Assembly: GCA_013044065.1 (NCBI GenBank)
Contig: JABEVA010000374.1
Coordinates: forward strand, 1-13,179
From: Phycisphaerae bacterium
Lineage (GTDB): Bacteria > Planctomycetota > Phycisphaerae > WQYP01
Direction: 5' to 3'
DNA length: 13,179 bases
Below, piece by piece: positions 1 to 5,485 of the stretch; position 1 is the stretch's first letter; each line of letters opens with the position of its first letter. Under the pieces are notes generated by a model that did no database searches, was not told the origin of the DNA, and worked only from the letters and a program-made list of their open reading frames with translations. A program made the translations under genes and the position numbers.

Positions 1-1
1 C

Positions 2-556
2 TATTATTCCGCGTGCAATGGAGGGGCCATTCAAAGCGCCGCCGACGCCTGGGGGGACCAGCCGCTGCGGGAACTTGGAGCGCGGGTAACCGGGGATCTG
101 GATGATCAATGCAGGTTGTTTTCCTGGCCGACGATGCGCATTTCCAAGGCGTTTGTGCATGAGGCCGTGACCTCGTGGGGGCAGCGCAATAAACTGCCTT
201 ATCTGGCGGATTTAGGGCCGATTTCCGATGTGGAAATTACCCGATACAACCGTATTACCAACCGCCCGGAGATCATCACGCTTATTGACGTTCATGGACA
301 TATCGGAAAGCTGCGTGCGGAAGAATTTCGGCTGGCATTGCTGATGGATCCGAATCGCCGGGTAAAGGCTCCGCCCAGCAGTTTTTTTAAAATCCGCAAC
401 GATGGGGCTTATATTTTGCTGGTGGATGGCCATGGCTATGGCCACGGCGTTGGCTTATCTCAATGGGGTGCGCAGGCTCTGGCCCAACGCGGCTATGCCG
501 GCGACTACATATTGTCCTACTTTTATCCCGGTGGACGCATCCGCAAGCTGTGGTAG
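2..556 (+). CDS. SpoIID/LytB-domain cell-wall protein, 5'-truncated by window edge
   Basis: The reading frame is open from base 2 to the TAG at 554-556, so this is the C-terminal ~184 residues of a longer protein. The visible part starts with YYSACNGG, the SpoIID-family signature segment. It ends with GHGYGHGVGLSQWGAQALAQ and YILSYFYPGG, which match the family's strongly conserved C-terminal block (GHGVGMSQWGA...G..Y..IL..YYPG). Two cysteines lie in the visible region (one in SACNGG, one in DDQCRLF), a pattern compatible with the zinc site described for SpoIID. Known members are lytic transglycosylases or amidase enhancers acting on peptidoglycan outside the cytoplasmic membrane; in non-sporulating Gram-negatives the role is usually wall remodelling. 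The gene converges on the histidine kinase gene. The N-terminus and any signal peptide are not visible. Family assignment is secure, exact substrate is not. Confidence 0.9.
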   Translation, partial: YYSACNGGAIQSAADAWGDQPLRELGARVTGDLDDQCRLFSWPTMRISKAFVHEAVTSWGQRNKLPYLADLGPISDVEITRYNRITNRPEIITLIDVHGHIGKLRAEEFRLALLMDPNRRVKAPPSSFFKIRNDGAYILLVDGHGYGHGVGLSQWGAQALAQRGYAGDYILSYFYPGGRIRKLW

Positions 557-751
557 CCGATGAGCCACACGCTGGCAACCAAGATCACCGGCGTCCCCAC
601 AGACCTCAACACAATTCTCGGTCAACTGGGGCCGCTGGAATTGTTCACCCAGCCGCCCGCTTGGGACCGGGTTGAATGTAGCAGGTGCATCGCCGCCGCG
701 CCACGGTAAGTGAACGACTTTCGCCACCCAGAGGAGTAAGTCAGGTTAGCA
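557..751. other. Short convergent intergenic region
   Basis: This 195-nt stretch separates the converging ends of the SpoIID-type gene and the histidine kinase gene. I see no hairpin followed by a T-tract on either strand. A 49-codon frame on the plus strand (560-709) starts 3 nt after the SpoIID stop, but it has no ribosome binding site and no recognisable motif, so it is not called as a gene. Confidence 0.5.
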
Positions 752-2197
752 TCATCCGGTCGCGTCGGGGATGAGCAGTTGAATGGTAAATTGGCCGCCA
801 TGCTGCGATTCCACGGTGACCGTTCCGCCGAGCAGATCAACGAGACGTTGGACCAGCGCAAGGCCCAATCCGCAGCGGCCCCCATCGGCGCTGCGGGCTT
901 GATCGCCGCGCCAGAAACGCTCAAAAACGTGCGGGGTATCGTCCGCGGCCACGGCACTGCCAGTATTGGAAATGCGAACGGCCACGCCGCCATGAATGGG
1001 CTTGACCGCCATATCCAGAGTGCCGCCGGAATCGACATAGGCGGCGGCGTTATCCAACAGATTTCGCAGTATGATTTCGAGCATCGCCGAATCGGTTCCA
1101 ATAGCGGTGGTGGTATCCAAATCCTTCACGATCTGCACGTTTTTTCCATTCAATGCGGGGCGATAATCGCCAAGAACAGATTCTGCAATTTGACCCACGA
1201 CCAGCGCCTGCGAGGTTACTTTTAAAGCTGCGGATTCCGCCCGGGCGAGTGTGAGCAGGTTGACCACCATGGACTGCATCTGCCGGGCCACCGCCAACGT
1301 GGATTCCAGCGTGCGGCGGTAGGCATCGCCATCCCGTGGTCGCGACAGGCTGACCTCCAGACCGGTTTGAATGGCGGCCAGTGGAGTGCGCAGCTCGTGG
1401 GCGATATCCGCAGTCAGGGCCTTTTCCCGGCTGAGGGTCTCCTCCAGACGAGCCAACAAGTCGTTAAGGCGGTCTATTACTGGAACCATTTCGCTTGGGG
1501 TCGAGGAAATTTCCACTCTTTCGGAAAGATCGTCCACGGCCACCCGGCCAATACGCACTGCCAGCGTTTCCAGAGGCCGCAGGCTACGTCGGGTGATCAA
1601 AGATAGTGTCACCGCCAAAAGTCCTGTCGTCGCCAGACAGGCCAGCAGAACACTCCAGAAAACCGTATTTACCGCGGCGGCGAGAGCTTCCGTGCCATGT
1701 CCCACCGCAAGCACCAGCGGTATCGTAGACGACGTCCCTTTTGCTTTGCCGCCCAGGTCACCGCTGTCGATTCCAGGCGCTTCGACAGCCAGCAGCACCT
1801 CTCGTCCGCGACGGCCATCAGAGAGTTGGAAGCGGCGGTAGACCGGCATCGCACCCGTTACAGGAATGTAAGCCAAATCCGCGCCGTGCAGCGCGCGGCT
1901 ACGGTAAATTGCATGTTTGTCAACATTCCATATTTCCATCAACTGTGGCAGGGTATGGAGCGAAGTTCCCCCGCGTGCGGCCACATCGGCATCAATTTTG
2001 ACTTCCAGCCGCCCATGTTGATCATTCCAATCCAAGCTCGCTGCCGCGGCCAACGCCCGCACCAGAAGGGTGTGATCAAACTGCCGCGAGAGACTTCGTG
2101 TCACTACCACATAGAGCCCACCGCCCATCACCAGCAGGATCAGGACGCTGGCACCAACGGCTCCCACAATCACGCGCATTTGCAACGAATGGTTCAT
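752..2197 (-). CDS. Two-component sensor histidine kinase (HAMP-HisKA-HATPase)
   Basis: 481-residue inner-membrane sensor kinase that should autophosphorylate and pass phosphate to the response regulator encoded just upstream. A first membrane segment lies at about residues 9-32. A ~140-residue periplasmic sensor region follows (about 34-175), then a second membrane segment at about 178-201 and a HAMP linker at ~202-255. The HisKA box ADIAHELRTPLAAIQ carries the phospho-acceptor His267. The HATPase has its N box at 374-383 (EIILRNLLDN) and a G2 box GRCGLGLALVQ at 440-450. The G1 region (ISNTGSAV) lacks the classical DxGxG, a variation also common in CusS/QseC-type kinases, and VFERFWR (F box) follows. 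The start ATG (2195-2197) overlaps the regulator's TGA as ATGA, so the two are translationally coupled. The sensor region is not recognisable as a known ligand-binding fold, so the signal is unknown. It contains few cysteines or histidines, so direct metal sensing is not evident. Confidence 0.95.
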   Translation of the reverse strand: MNHSLQMRVIVGAVGASVLILLVMGGGLYVVVTRSLSRQFDHTLLVRALAAAASLDWNDQHGRLEVKIDADVAARGGTSLHTLPQLMEIWNVDKHAIYRSRALHGADLAYIPVTGAMPVYRRFQLSDGRRGREVLLAVEAPGIDSGDLGGKAKGTSSTIPLVLAVGHGTEALAAAVNTVFWSVLLACLATTGLLAVTLSLITRRSLRPLETLAVRIGRVAVDDLSERVEISSTPSEMVPVIDRLNDLLARLEETLSREKALTADIAHELRTPLAAIQTGLEVSLSRPRDGDAYRRTLESTLAVARQMQSMVVNLLTLARAESAALKVTSQALVVGQIAESVLGDYRPALNGKNVQIVKDLDTTTAIGTDSAMLEIILRNLLDNAAAYVDSGGTLDMAVKPIHGGVAVRISNTGSAVAADDTPHVFERFWRGDQARSADGGRCGLGLALVQRLVDLLGGTVTVESQHGGQFTIQLLIPDATG

Positions 2198-2868
2198 GGT
2201 AACTGCTCCAACACGTATCCCTGCCCACGGCGGGTGTGAATCAGCCGGGGCCAGCCAGGCCGCTCCAGTTTCCGGCGCACCAAGCCGACAAACACATCCA
2301 CCACGTTGCTTTCAAGGGCGGCGTTGGCATCGTAAATATGCGCCCAGATATCCTCCCGACTGACCACTTGGCTGGCACGCATGGCCAGGTACTCCAGGAG
2401 AGCATATTCGCGGGCCGTAAGCTCAATGGATTCCCCGGCGCGGCGCACGGTTCGGGCGATGGTATCCAGTTGCATATTACCGATTTCCACGACCGACGCG
2501 GATTGCTGGTAGCGCCGACGTACCAACGCTCGCACCCGGGCCAGAAGTTCGGCCAGCGCGAACGGTTTAGTGAGGTAATCATCCGCTCCGGCATCCAGGC
2601 CGCCGACACGGTCCTCGGTGGTATCGCGGGCAGTCAGAATCAGCACGCAGGGCCGGGCCTCACGGCGGCGCAGTGTGCGCAGTACCGTTAACCCATCCAC
2701 TCCGGGCAGCATTAAATCCAGAATGACCACATCATGCACACCTTCCTGCGCATACCAGAGGGCCATTTTGCCATCTGCAGCCTGGTCGGCCACGTAGCCA
2801 TCCTCCTGCAGCGCCTGCACCAGCGAATCGCGCAGAGGTTTGTAATCTTCAACCACCAAGACGCGCAT
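2194..2868 (-). CDS. OmpR/PhoB-family response regulator
   Basis: 224-residue regulator with an N-terminal receiver domain and a C-terminal winged-helix DNA-binding domain. Receiver landmarks are the acidic pair E7-D8, phospho-acceptor D51 (VVILDLMLPGVDG), T79 (LILTARD) and K101 (YLTKPF). The effector domain carries the family features LTAREYALLEYL and VVDVFVGLVRRKLERPG...IHTRRGQGYVL. The overall pattern is closest to the QseB/PmrA/CusR branch. The gene lies 31 nt downstream of the DUF347 gene and overlaps the kinase gene by 4 nt, giving the operon DUF347-regulator-kinase. AAGGGG just ahead of the ATG serves as the ribosome binding site. Regulators of this branch typically bind head-to-tail to direct repeats spaced one helical turn. 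Elements of exactly that shape occur upstream of its own operon and two neighbouring genes (3903-3919, 4584-4600, 5429-5445), so they are its likely targets; that link is inference. Confidence 0.95.
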   Translation of the reverse strand: MRVLVVEDYKPLRDSLVQALQEDGYVADQAADGKMALWYAQEGVHDVVILDLMLPGVDGLTVLRTLRRREARPCVLILTARDTTEDRVGGLDAGADDYLTKPFALAELLARVRALVRRRYQQSASVVEIGNMQLDTIARTVRRAGESIELTAREYALLEYLAMRASQVVSREDIWAHIYDANAALESNVVDVFVGLVRRKLERPGWPRLIHTRRGQGYVLEQLP

Positions 2869-2899
2869 AGTACCCCTTTTTCATTGGGGCCAACGGTGC

Positions 2900-3811
2900 T
2901 TATTCGTCGTCAGCCACCGGCGGCTCTTCGACGCTGGCAGGCACCGCTTCGGCCAACAGATCTTCCGTCTGCCACGGGCCGACCGCAGGCTCGACATCGG
3001 AAGCGGCAGTGTCTATTCTCGTCAAAGTCAGGTAAATGACCAAGCCTGTAATGATGGCCAGGAACATAGCACTGGTTTCCACCGTACCCAAATTGTAACC
3101 GCCCAAAGCCTTGGGTTGAGAGAGCAGGTCACCGATCGACGCCCCCAACGGCCGCGTCAGGACGTAAGCCATCCAGAAAGCCAGCACCGCATTAATCCGG
3201 AAGATAAAATACGCCAAAGTAACCAGACCAATGGCTCCGGCGAAAATACAGGTAGAGTTGAGGTATCCCCAGCGGAGATATTCAGAAAGCAAATCGCCGC
3301 CGGAAGTGCCCAGGGCAAACGTAAATAAAATTGCCAACCAATAAAATAGTTCCCGCCGGCGAGTAAAAATCGTGTGGATGGAAAGAGTTTTTTCGCTGGC
3401 GTACCAACTCACAAAAGCTACCGCCATGGCAGTTGCAAAGAGAGGTGTGGTGAGAGTCAGAGGCACCCCCAAGTTGTCCACCAGATTGTCGCTGATCAGC
3501 GTACCGACCACGCTGATCATCACCACCGCCAACCAGTACAAACTCGGCACGTACTTCCTTGCCCGGATCTGAAACAGCAGAACCACCAGCAGCACGCCAC
3601 TAAAAATCAGACTGGTATAAGTTAAACCCAGATTCAGCTTTTCGCTTAATAGATCCGCGCCAGTTTCACCGATGGTGGTCGCCAGCACTTTGATAATCCA
3701 GAAAAAAATCGTAACTTCCGGGACTTTGTTCCACAAAGATTGCGATTTGAAACCGCCTAACTCATGATTTGCCGGCCCCGCAAGTTGGGGTTGATTTTTA
3801 CCTTGAGACAT
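2900..3811 (-). CDS. DUF347-repeat (COG4705-like) integral membrane protein
   Basis: 303-residue polytopic inner-membrane protein with about eight hydrophobic segments between residues ~32 and 262. Its N-terminus (~30 residues) is hydrophilic and its C-terminus (~270-303) is acidic (DVEPAVG...EEPPVADDE). The core is a fourfold internal repeat whose shared motif is visible at 46-56 (TIGETGADLLS), 102-113 (VGTLISDNLVDN), 168-176 (LGTSGGDLLS) and 222-231 (LGASIGDLLS). This is the pattern of the DUF347 repeat family (COG4705, membrane-anchored proteins of unknown function); the family name is from memory of the motif. The conserved small residues plus Asp in each repeat would suit a transporter or channel, but no substrate is established. 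Start choice: ATG at 3809-3811 has a strong AAGGAG 8 nt upstream. It is the first gene of an operon with the response regulator and kinase, under a predicted regulator-dependent promoter at 3887-3919. Confidence 0.85.
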   Translation of the reverse strand: MSQGKNQPQLAGPANHELGGFKSQSLWNKVPEVTIFFWIIKVLATTIGETGADLLSEKLNLGLTYTSLIFSGVLLVVLLFQIRARKYVPSLYWLAVVMISVVGTLISDNLVDNLGVPLTLTTPLFATAMAVAFVSWYASEKTLSIHTIFTRRRELFYWLAILFTFALGTSGGDLLSEYLRWGYLNSTCIFAGAIGLVTLAYFIFRINAVLAFWMAYVLTRPLGASIGDLLSQPKALGGYNLGTVETSAMFLAIITGLVIYLTLTRIDTAASDVEPAVGPWQTEDLLAEAVPASVEEPPVADDE

Positions 3812-3848
3812 GAAGTGTTCTCCTTAAAAAAACGAAAACCAAAACACC

Positions 3849-3865
3849 CAGCCCACAATTGGCTG
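3849..3865 (-). other. Hairpin in DUF347 operon leader
   Basis: CAGCC and GGCTG form a 5-bp stem with a 7-nt loop in the predicted 5' leader, between the expected transcription start (about 3880) and the ribosome binding site. The stem is modest and could be fortuitous. It is listed because the leaders of the other two genes with the same promoter type also contain hairpins. Confidence 0.3.
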
Positions 3866-3886
3866 TCGGCGGGTTGACCATATCCA

Positions 3887-3919
3887 TTTGTACAGTCGTA
3901 AAATGAAGCCTGTGTGAAA
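3887..3919 (-). promoter_or_regulatory. Predicted response-regulator-dependent promoter of the DUF347-regulator-kinase operon (site A)
   Basis: Minus-strand 17-mer TTTCACACAGGCTTCAT (3903-3919) holds two TTCA-type half-sites 11 bp apart, as bound head-to-tail by OmpR-family regulators. It is followed after exactly 10 nt by TACAAA (3887-3892), a -10-like hexamer, with no independent -35 box. The same arrangement recurs at 4568-4600 and 5413-5445. The box ends 91 nt before the DUF347 start codon. Because the regulator gene lies in this operon, the site implies autoregulation. This is the weakest copy, with the first half-site TTTCAC instead of TTTCAT. Confidence 0.6.
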
Positions 3920-4092
3920 AAGCGGACCCTAGCTGTTCTGGTCGCCCATGGTGTCCGCCGGCCGACGGGGCCTGGCATATTTTCAATACTCACGGCCAGC
4001 GTGAGGATTTTTGGAAAACCAGGCGATGCGAGGGTGACGCAAGGCCCCGGCCCCGCACCGCCGGTTTGAGGACAACTATTGTGGTGGTCCGA

Positions 4093-4497
4093 TCAATGTT
4101 CGCCCTGGTCACCATGGCGTTCCCCATGTTCATGTTCGCCATGGTGTTCACCGTGCTCATGGTCTTTGTGATGGTCTCCATGGTCGTGCTCGCCGTGGTG
4201 ATCACCATGTGCATGGTTGCCGTGATGCTCGCCGTGTTCGTTCTCGCCGCCACCATCTTCCCGGTCCTCATGGCCATCGAGCAATATCTTACCGGTGTGG
4301 AAGAGACTGACATACGGGTGGTCGCGGGGCGGTATGGCCAGAGGGGGACTGGCCGTTGCTACGGCCAAGGGGCCAGCGACCAACGATACCGATCGGCCCG
4401 CGGCGGTAGCGCCTGACGGACTTCCGCCAGCAGCATAGGCCGCGACAGATCCACAGGCAACCCATACGCCAGCCAACAACATGATACGCGTGTTCAT
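4093..4497 (-). CDS. Secreted histidine-rich, probable metal-binding protein
   Basis: 134-residue protein with an N-terminal signal peptide (MNTRIMLLAGVWVACGSVAAYA, likely cleaved after AYA at 22/23), so it should act in the periplasm or outside. A ~50-residue low-complexity Ala/Ser/Gly/Pro stretch follows. The last 60 residues contain 20 histidines together with Asp, Glu and Gly. Residues 87-131 are five tandem 9-residue units of the form xHG(D/E)HHG(D/E)H; the fifth is degenerate (EHGERHGDQ). Such sequences bind Zn, Ni, Cu or Co by avidity, and buffering or storage is the usual proposed role. No catalytic domain is present and I do not recognise a named family. AAGGAG lies 8 nt before the ATG. 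It is a single-gene unit with a predicted regulator-dependent promoter at 4568-4600. Repeat units use different synonymous codons, which suggests the amino-acid pattern is maintained by selection. Confidence 0.8.
   Translation of the reverse strand: MNTRIMLLAGVWVACGSVAAYAAGGSPSGATAAGRSVSLVAGPLAVATASPPLAIPPRDHPYVSLFHTGKILLDGHEDREDGGGENEHGEHHGNHAHGDHHGEHDHGDHHKDHEHGEHHGEHEHGERHGDQGEH
4105..4239 (-). repeat. Five 27-bp coding tandem repeats (9-residue His-rich units)
   Basis: Five consecutive 9-codon units: EHGEHHGNH, AHGDHHGEH, DHGDHHKDH, EHGEHHGEH, EHGERHGDQ. The third His of each unit is followed by the next unit without spacers. At the DNA level the copies have diverged mainly at third codon positions. 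Confidence 0.85.
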
Positions 4498-4514
4498 AGA
4501 ACACTCCTTATAAA

Positions 4515-4560
4515 TGTGAACCGCAAACTACAGTCGGAAATCGACTCTAGCTGGTTCACA
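4515..4560 (-). other. Structured 5' leader of the His-rich gene
   Basis: A perfect 8-bp stem TGTGAACC/GGTTCACA (4553-4560 with 4515-4522) encloses an inner 5-bp stem AGTCG/CGACT (4542-4546 with 4532-4536). The outer stem begins right at the expected transcription start of the promoter at 4568-4600 and ends 3-4 nt before the region leading to AAGGAG. It could protect the 5' end of the mRNA or modulate access to the ribosome binding site. It is not a riboswitch class I recognise. Confidence 0.5.
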
Positions 4561-4567
4561 CTCTTTA

Positions 4568-4600
4568 TTTATACGCCCGCAATATGAAGCCCCCATGAAA
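4568..4600 (-). promoter_or_regulatory. Predicted response-regulator-dependent promoter of the His-rich gene (site B)
   Basis: Minus-strand 17-mer TTTCATGGGGGCTTCAT (4584-4600) carries two TTCAT half-sites with an 11-bp period. A 10-nt spacer then leads to TATAAA (4568-4573). There is no sigma70-like -35 box; the second half-site takes its place, as at PhoP- or PmrA-activated promoters. It ends 86 nt before the start codon. This is the clearest of the three copies. Confidence 0.7.
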
Positions 4601-4673
4601 ACATGCGACTGTATTTCGGCGCTGGCGGCCAGCCCAGGAAAATCGGGCACTTTCGGCTGGAAACGCTTCGCAT

Positions 4674-5345
4674 TCACCGCCGGGCGGCCAAACGCGTCCG
4701 CCCCAGATAATTCCGGATACCACGGTAGATCGCGCCGGCTATCTTGCGCTGATTTGTTTTCTCCAGAAGTTGCCGAGCCTGGAGAACATTCGTTACGTAT
4801 CCTACCTCCACCAGTACCGCAGGGATACGTGAATACCGGAGCACGACGAAATTCGCTTGGCGGTCACGATCCGTTCGCTCGATCAGCCGGAGGTGCCGGG
4901 TAATATCATCCGCCAACCTATCGGAAGCCTGGCCCGTCGCGCCATGCGATTTCTGTGTGTACACGGTGGCCCAATTCCAACTGGGTTTGCCGGCGTCAGC
5001 ATGAATGGAGACAAACAAACAGGCCCCGGCGCGGCGGGCGATTGTCACGCGCTGCCGTAAGCCCACGTAATAATCCCCGGTACGGGTAAGCACCACGTGC
5101 ATAGCTTTACGCGCGTTAATTAACGCTGCCAGATCTTTGCCAATAGCCAGGGTGATACCTTTCTCGCGAGTCCCATATCGCCCAATCGCCCCTGGATCCC
5201 GACCACCGTGCCCCGGATCAACTGCGATCACCACAGGCCGGACCTCCTTCGCCTGGGCCCCGGTTGTAAAGGTACCGACAACCAGCCATAATCCTAAAGT
5301 GGCCGCGACTCTGACTGCCGTTTGTGGGCGATGCCATACCATCAT
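4674..5345 (-). CDS. N-acetylmuramoyl-L-alanine amidase (Amidase_3), secreted
   Basis: 223-residue zinc amidase that cleaves the amide bond between N-acetylmuramic acid and the stem peptide of peptidoglycan. A signal peptide at residues 1-32 (hydrophobic core VAATLGLWLVVGTFTTG, cleavage after AQA) sends it to the periplasm. The Amidase_3 catalytic core fills the rest. Expected zinc ligands are H46 (DPGHGG), E61 (REKGITL) and H115 (SIHAD), and the catalytic glutamate is E180 (VLVEVGYVTN). All key residues are present. There is no AMIN, SH3 or SPOR domain, so it is a minimal enzyme like AmiA/C-type cores without a targeting module. Start: two consecutive ATG codons, the first with GGAG 6 nt upstream. 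It has its own predicted regulator-dependent promoter (5413-5445) and is not obviously co-transcribed with the MFS gene upstream. Confidence 0.93.
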   Translation of the reverse strand: MMVWHRPQTAVRVAATLGLWLVVGTFTTGAQAKEVRPVVIAVDPGHGGRDPGAIGRYGTREKGITLAIGKDLAALINARKAMHVVLTRTGDYYVGLRQRVTIARRAGACLFVSIHADAGKPSWNWATVYTQKSHGATGQASDRLADDITRHLRLIERTDRDRQANFVVLRYSRIPAVLVEVGYVTNVLQARQLLEKTNQRKIAGAIYRGIRNYLGRTRLAARR

Positions 5346-5365
5346 TTTTCACTCCGGTTTCCGGC

Positions 5366-5401
5366 CTCGCCCCGACGAGCCGCACGGCTCAGCAGGGCGA
5401 G
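5366..5401 (-). other. Stable hairpin in the amidase leader
   Basis: The outer 7-bp stem is CTCGCCC/GGGCGAG. A symmetrical 4-nt internal loop separates it from an inner 5-bp stem GAGCC/GGCTC with loop GTGC. The hairpin begins within a few nt of the expected transcription start. A second small stem, CCGG-AAA-CCGG, overlaps the CGGAG ribosome binding site further down. No T-tract follows, so it is not a terminator. Possible roles are mRNA stabilisation or control of translation. Confidence 0.5.
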
Positions 5402-5412
5402 TCCATGGCTTG

Positions 5413-5445
5413 AGTATAGATTCCGTACATGAAGCCCCGATGAAA
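5413..5445 (-). promoter_or_regulatory. Predicted response-regulator-dependent promoter of the amidase gene (site C)
   Basis: Minus-strand 17-mer TTTCATCGGGGCTTCAT (5429-5445) differs from site B at only one position. It is followed after exactly 10 nt by TATACT (5413-5418). The box ends 83 nt before the amidase start codon. As at the other two sites, no separate -35 hexamer is seen. Confidence 0.68.
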
Positions 5446-5485
5446 GCAAATGCACTCCACGCGAATTCGAAATGACGGTTCGCCA

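Noticed and set aside
560..709. 49-codon plus-strand frame starting 3 nt after the SpoIID-type gene (MSHTLATKITG...)
   Set aside because: No ribosome binding site, no recognisable motif and ends in unremarkable sequence. Its position is suggestive of coupling but there is no other support.
3989..4012. Hairpin CTCACG/CGTGAG followed by GATTTTTGG on the plus strand, terminator-like
   Set aside because: The stem is only 6 bp, the T-rich tail is on the plus strand where no gene ends nearby, and on the minus strand, where the His-rich gene ends, no T-tract follows.
4066..4416. Plus-strand frame of 116 codons rich in Val, Met and Phe, resembling a membrane protein
   Set aside because: It is the antisense of the His-rich repeat gene: CAT/CAC codons read in reverse give ATG/GTG, which explains the Met/Val pattern. 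The minus frame has a signal peptide, ribosome binding site and phased repeats.
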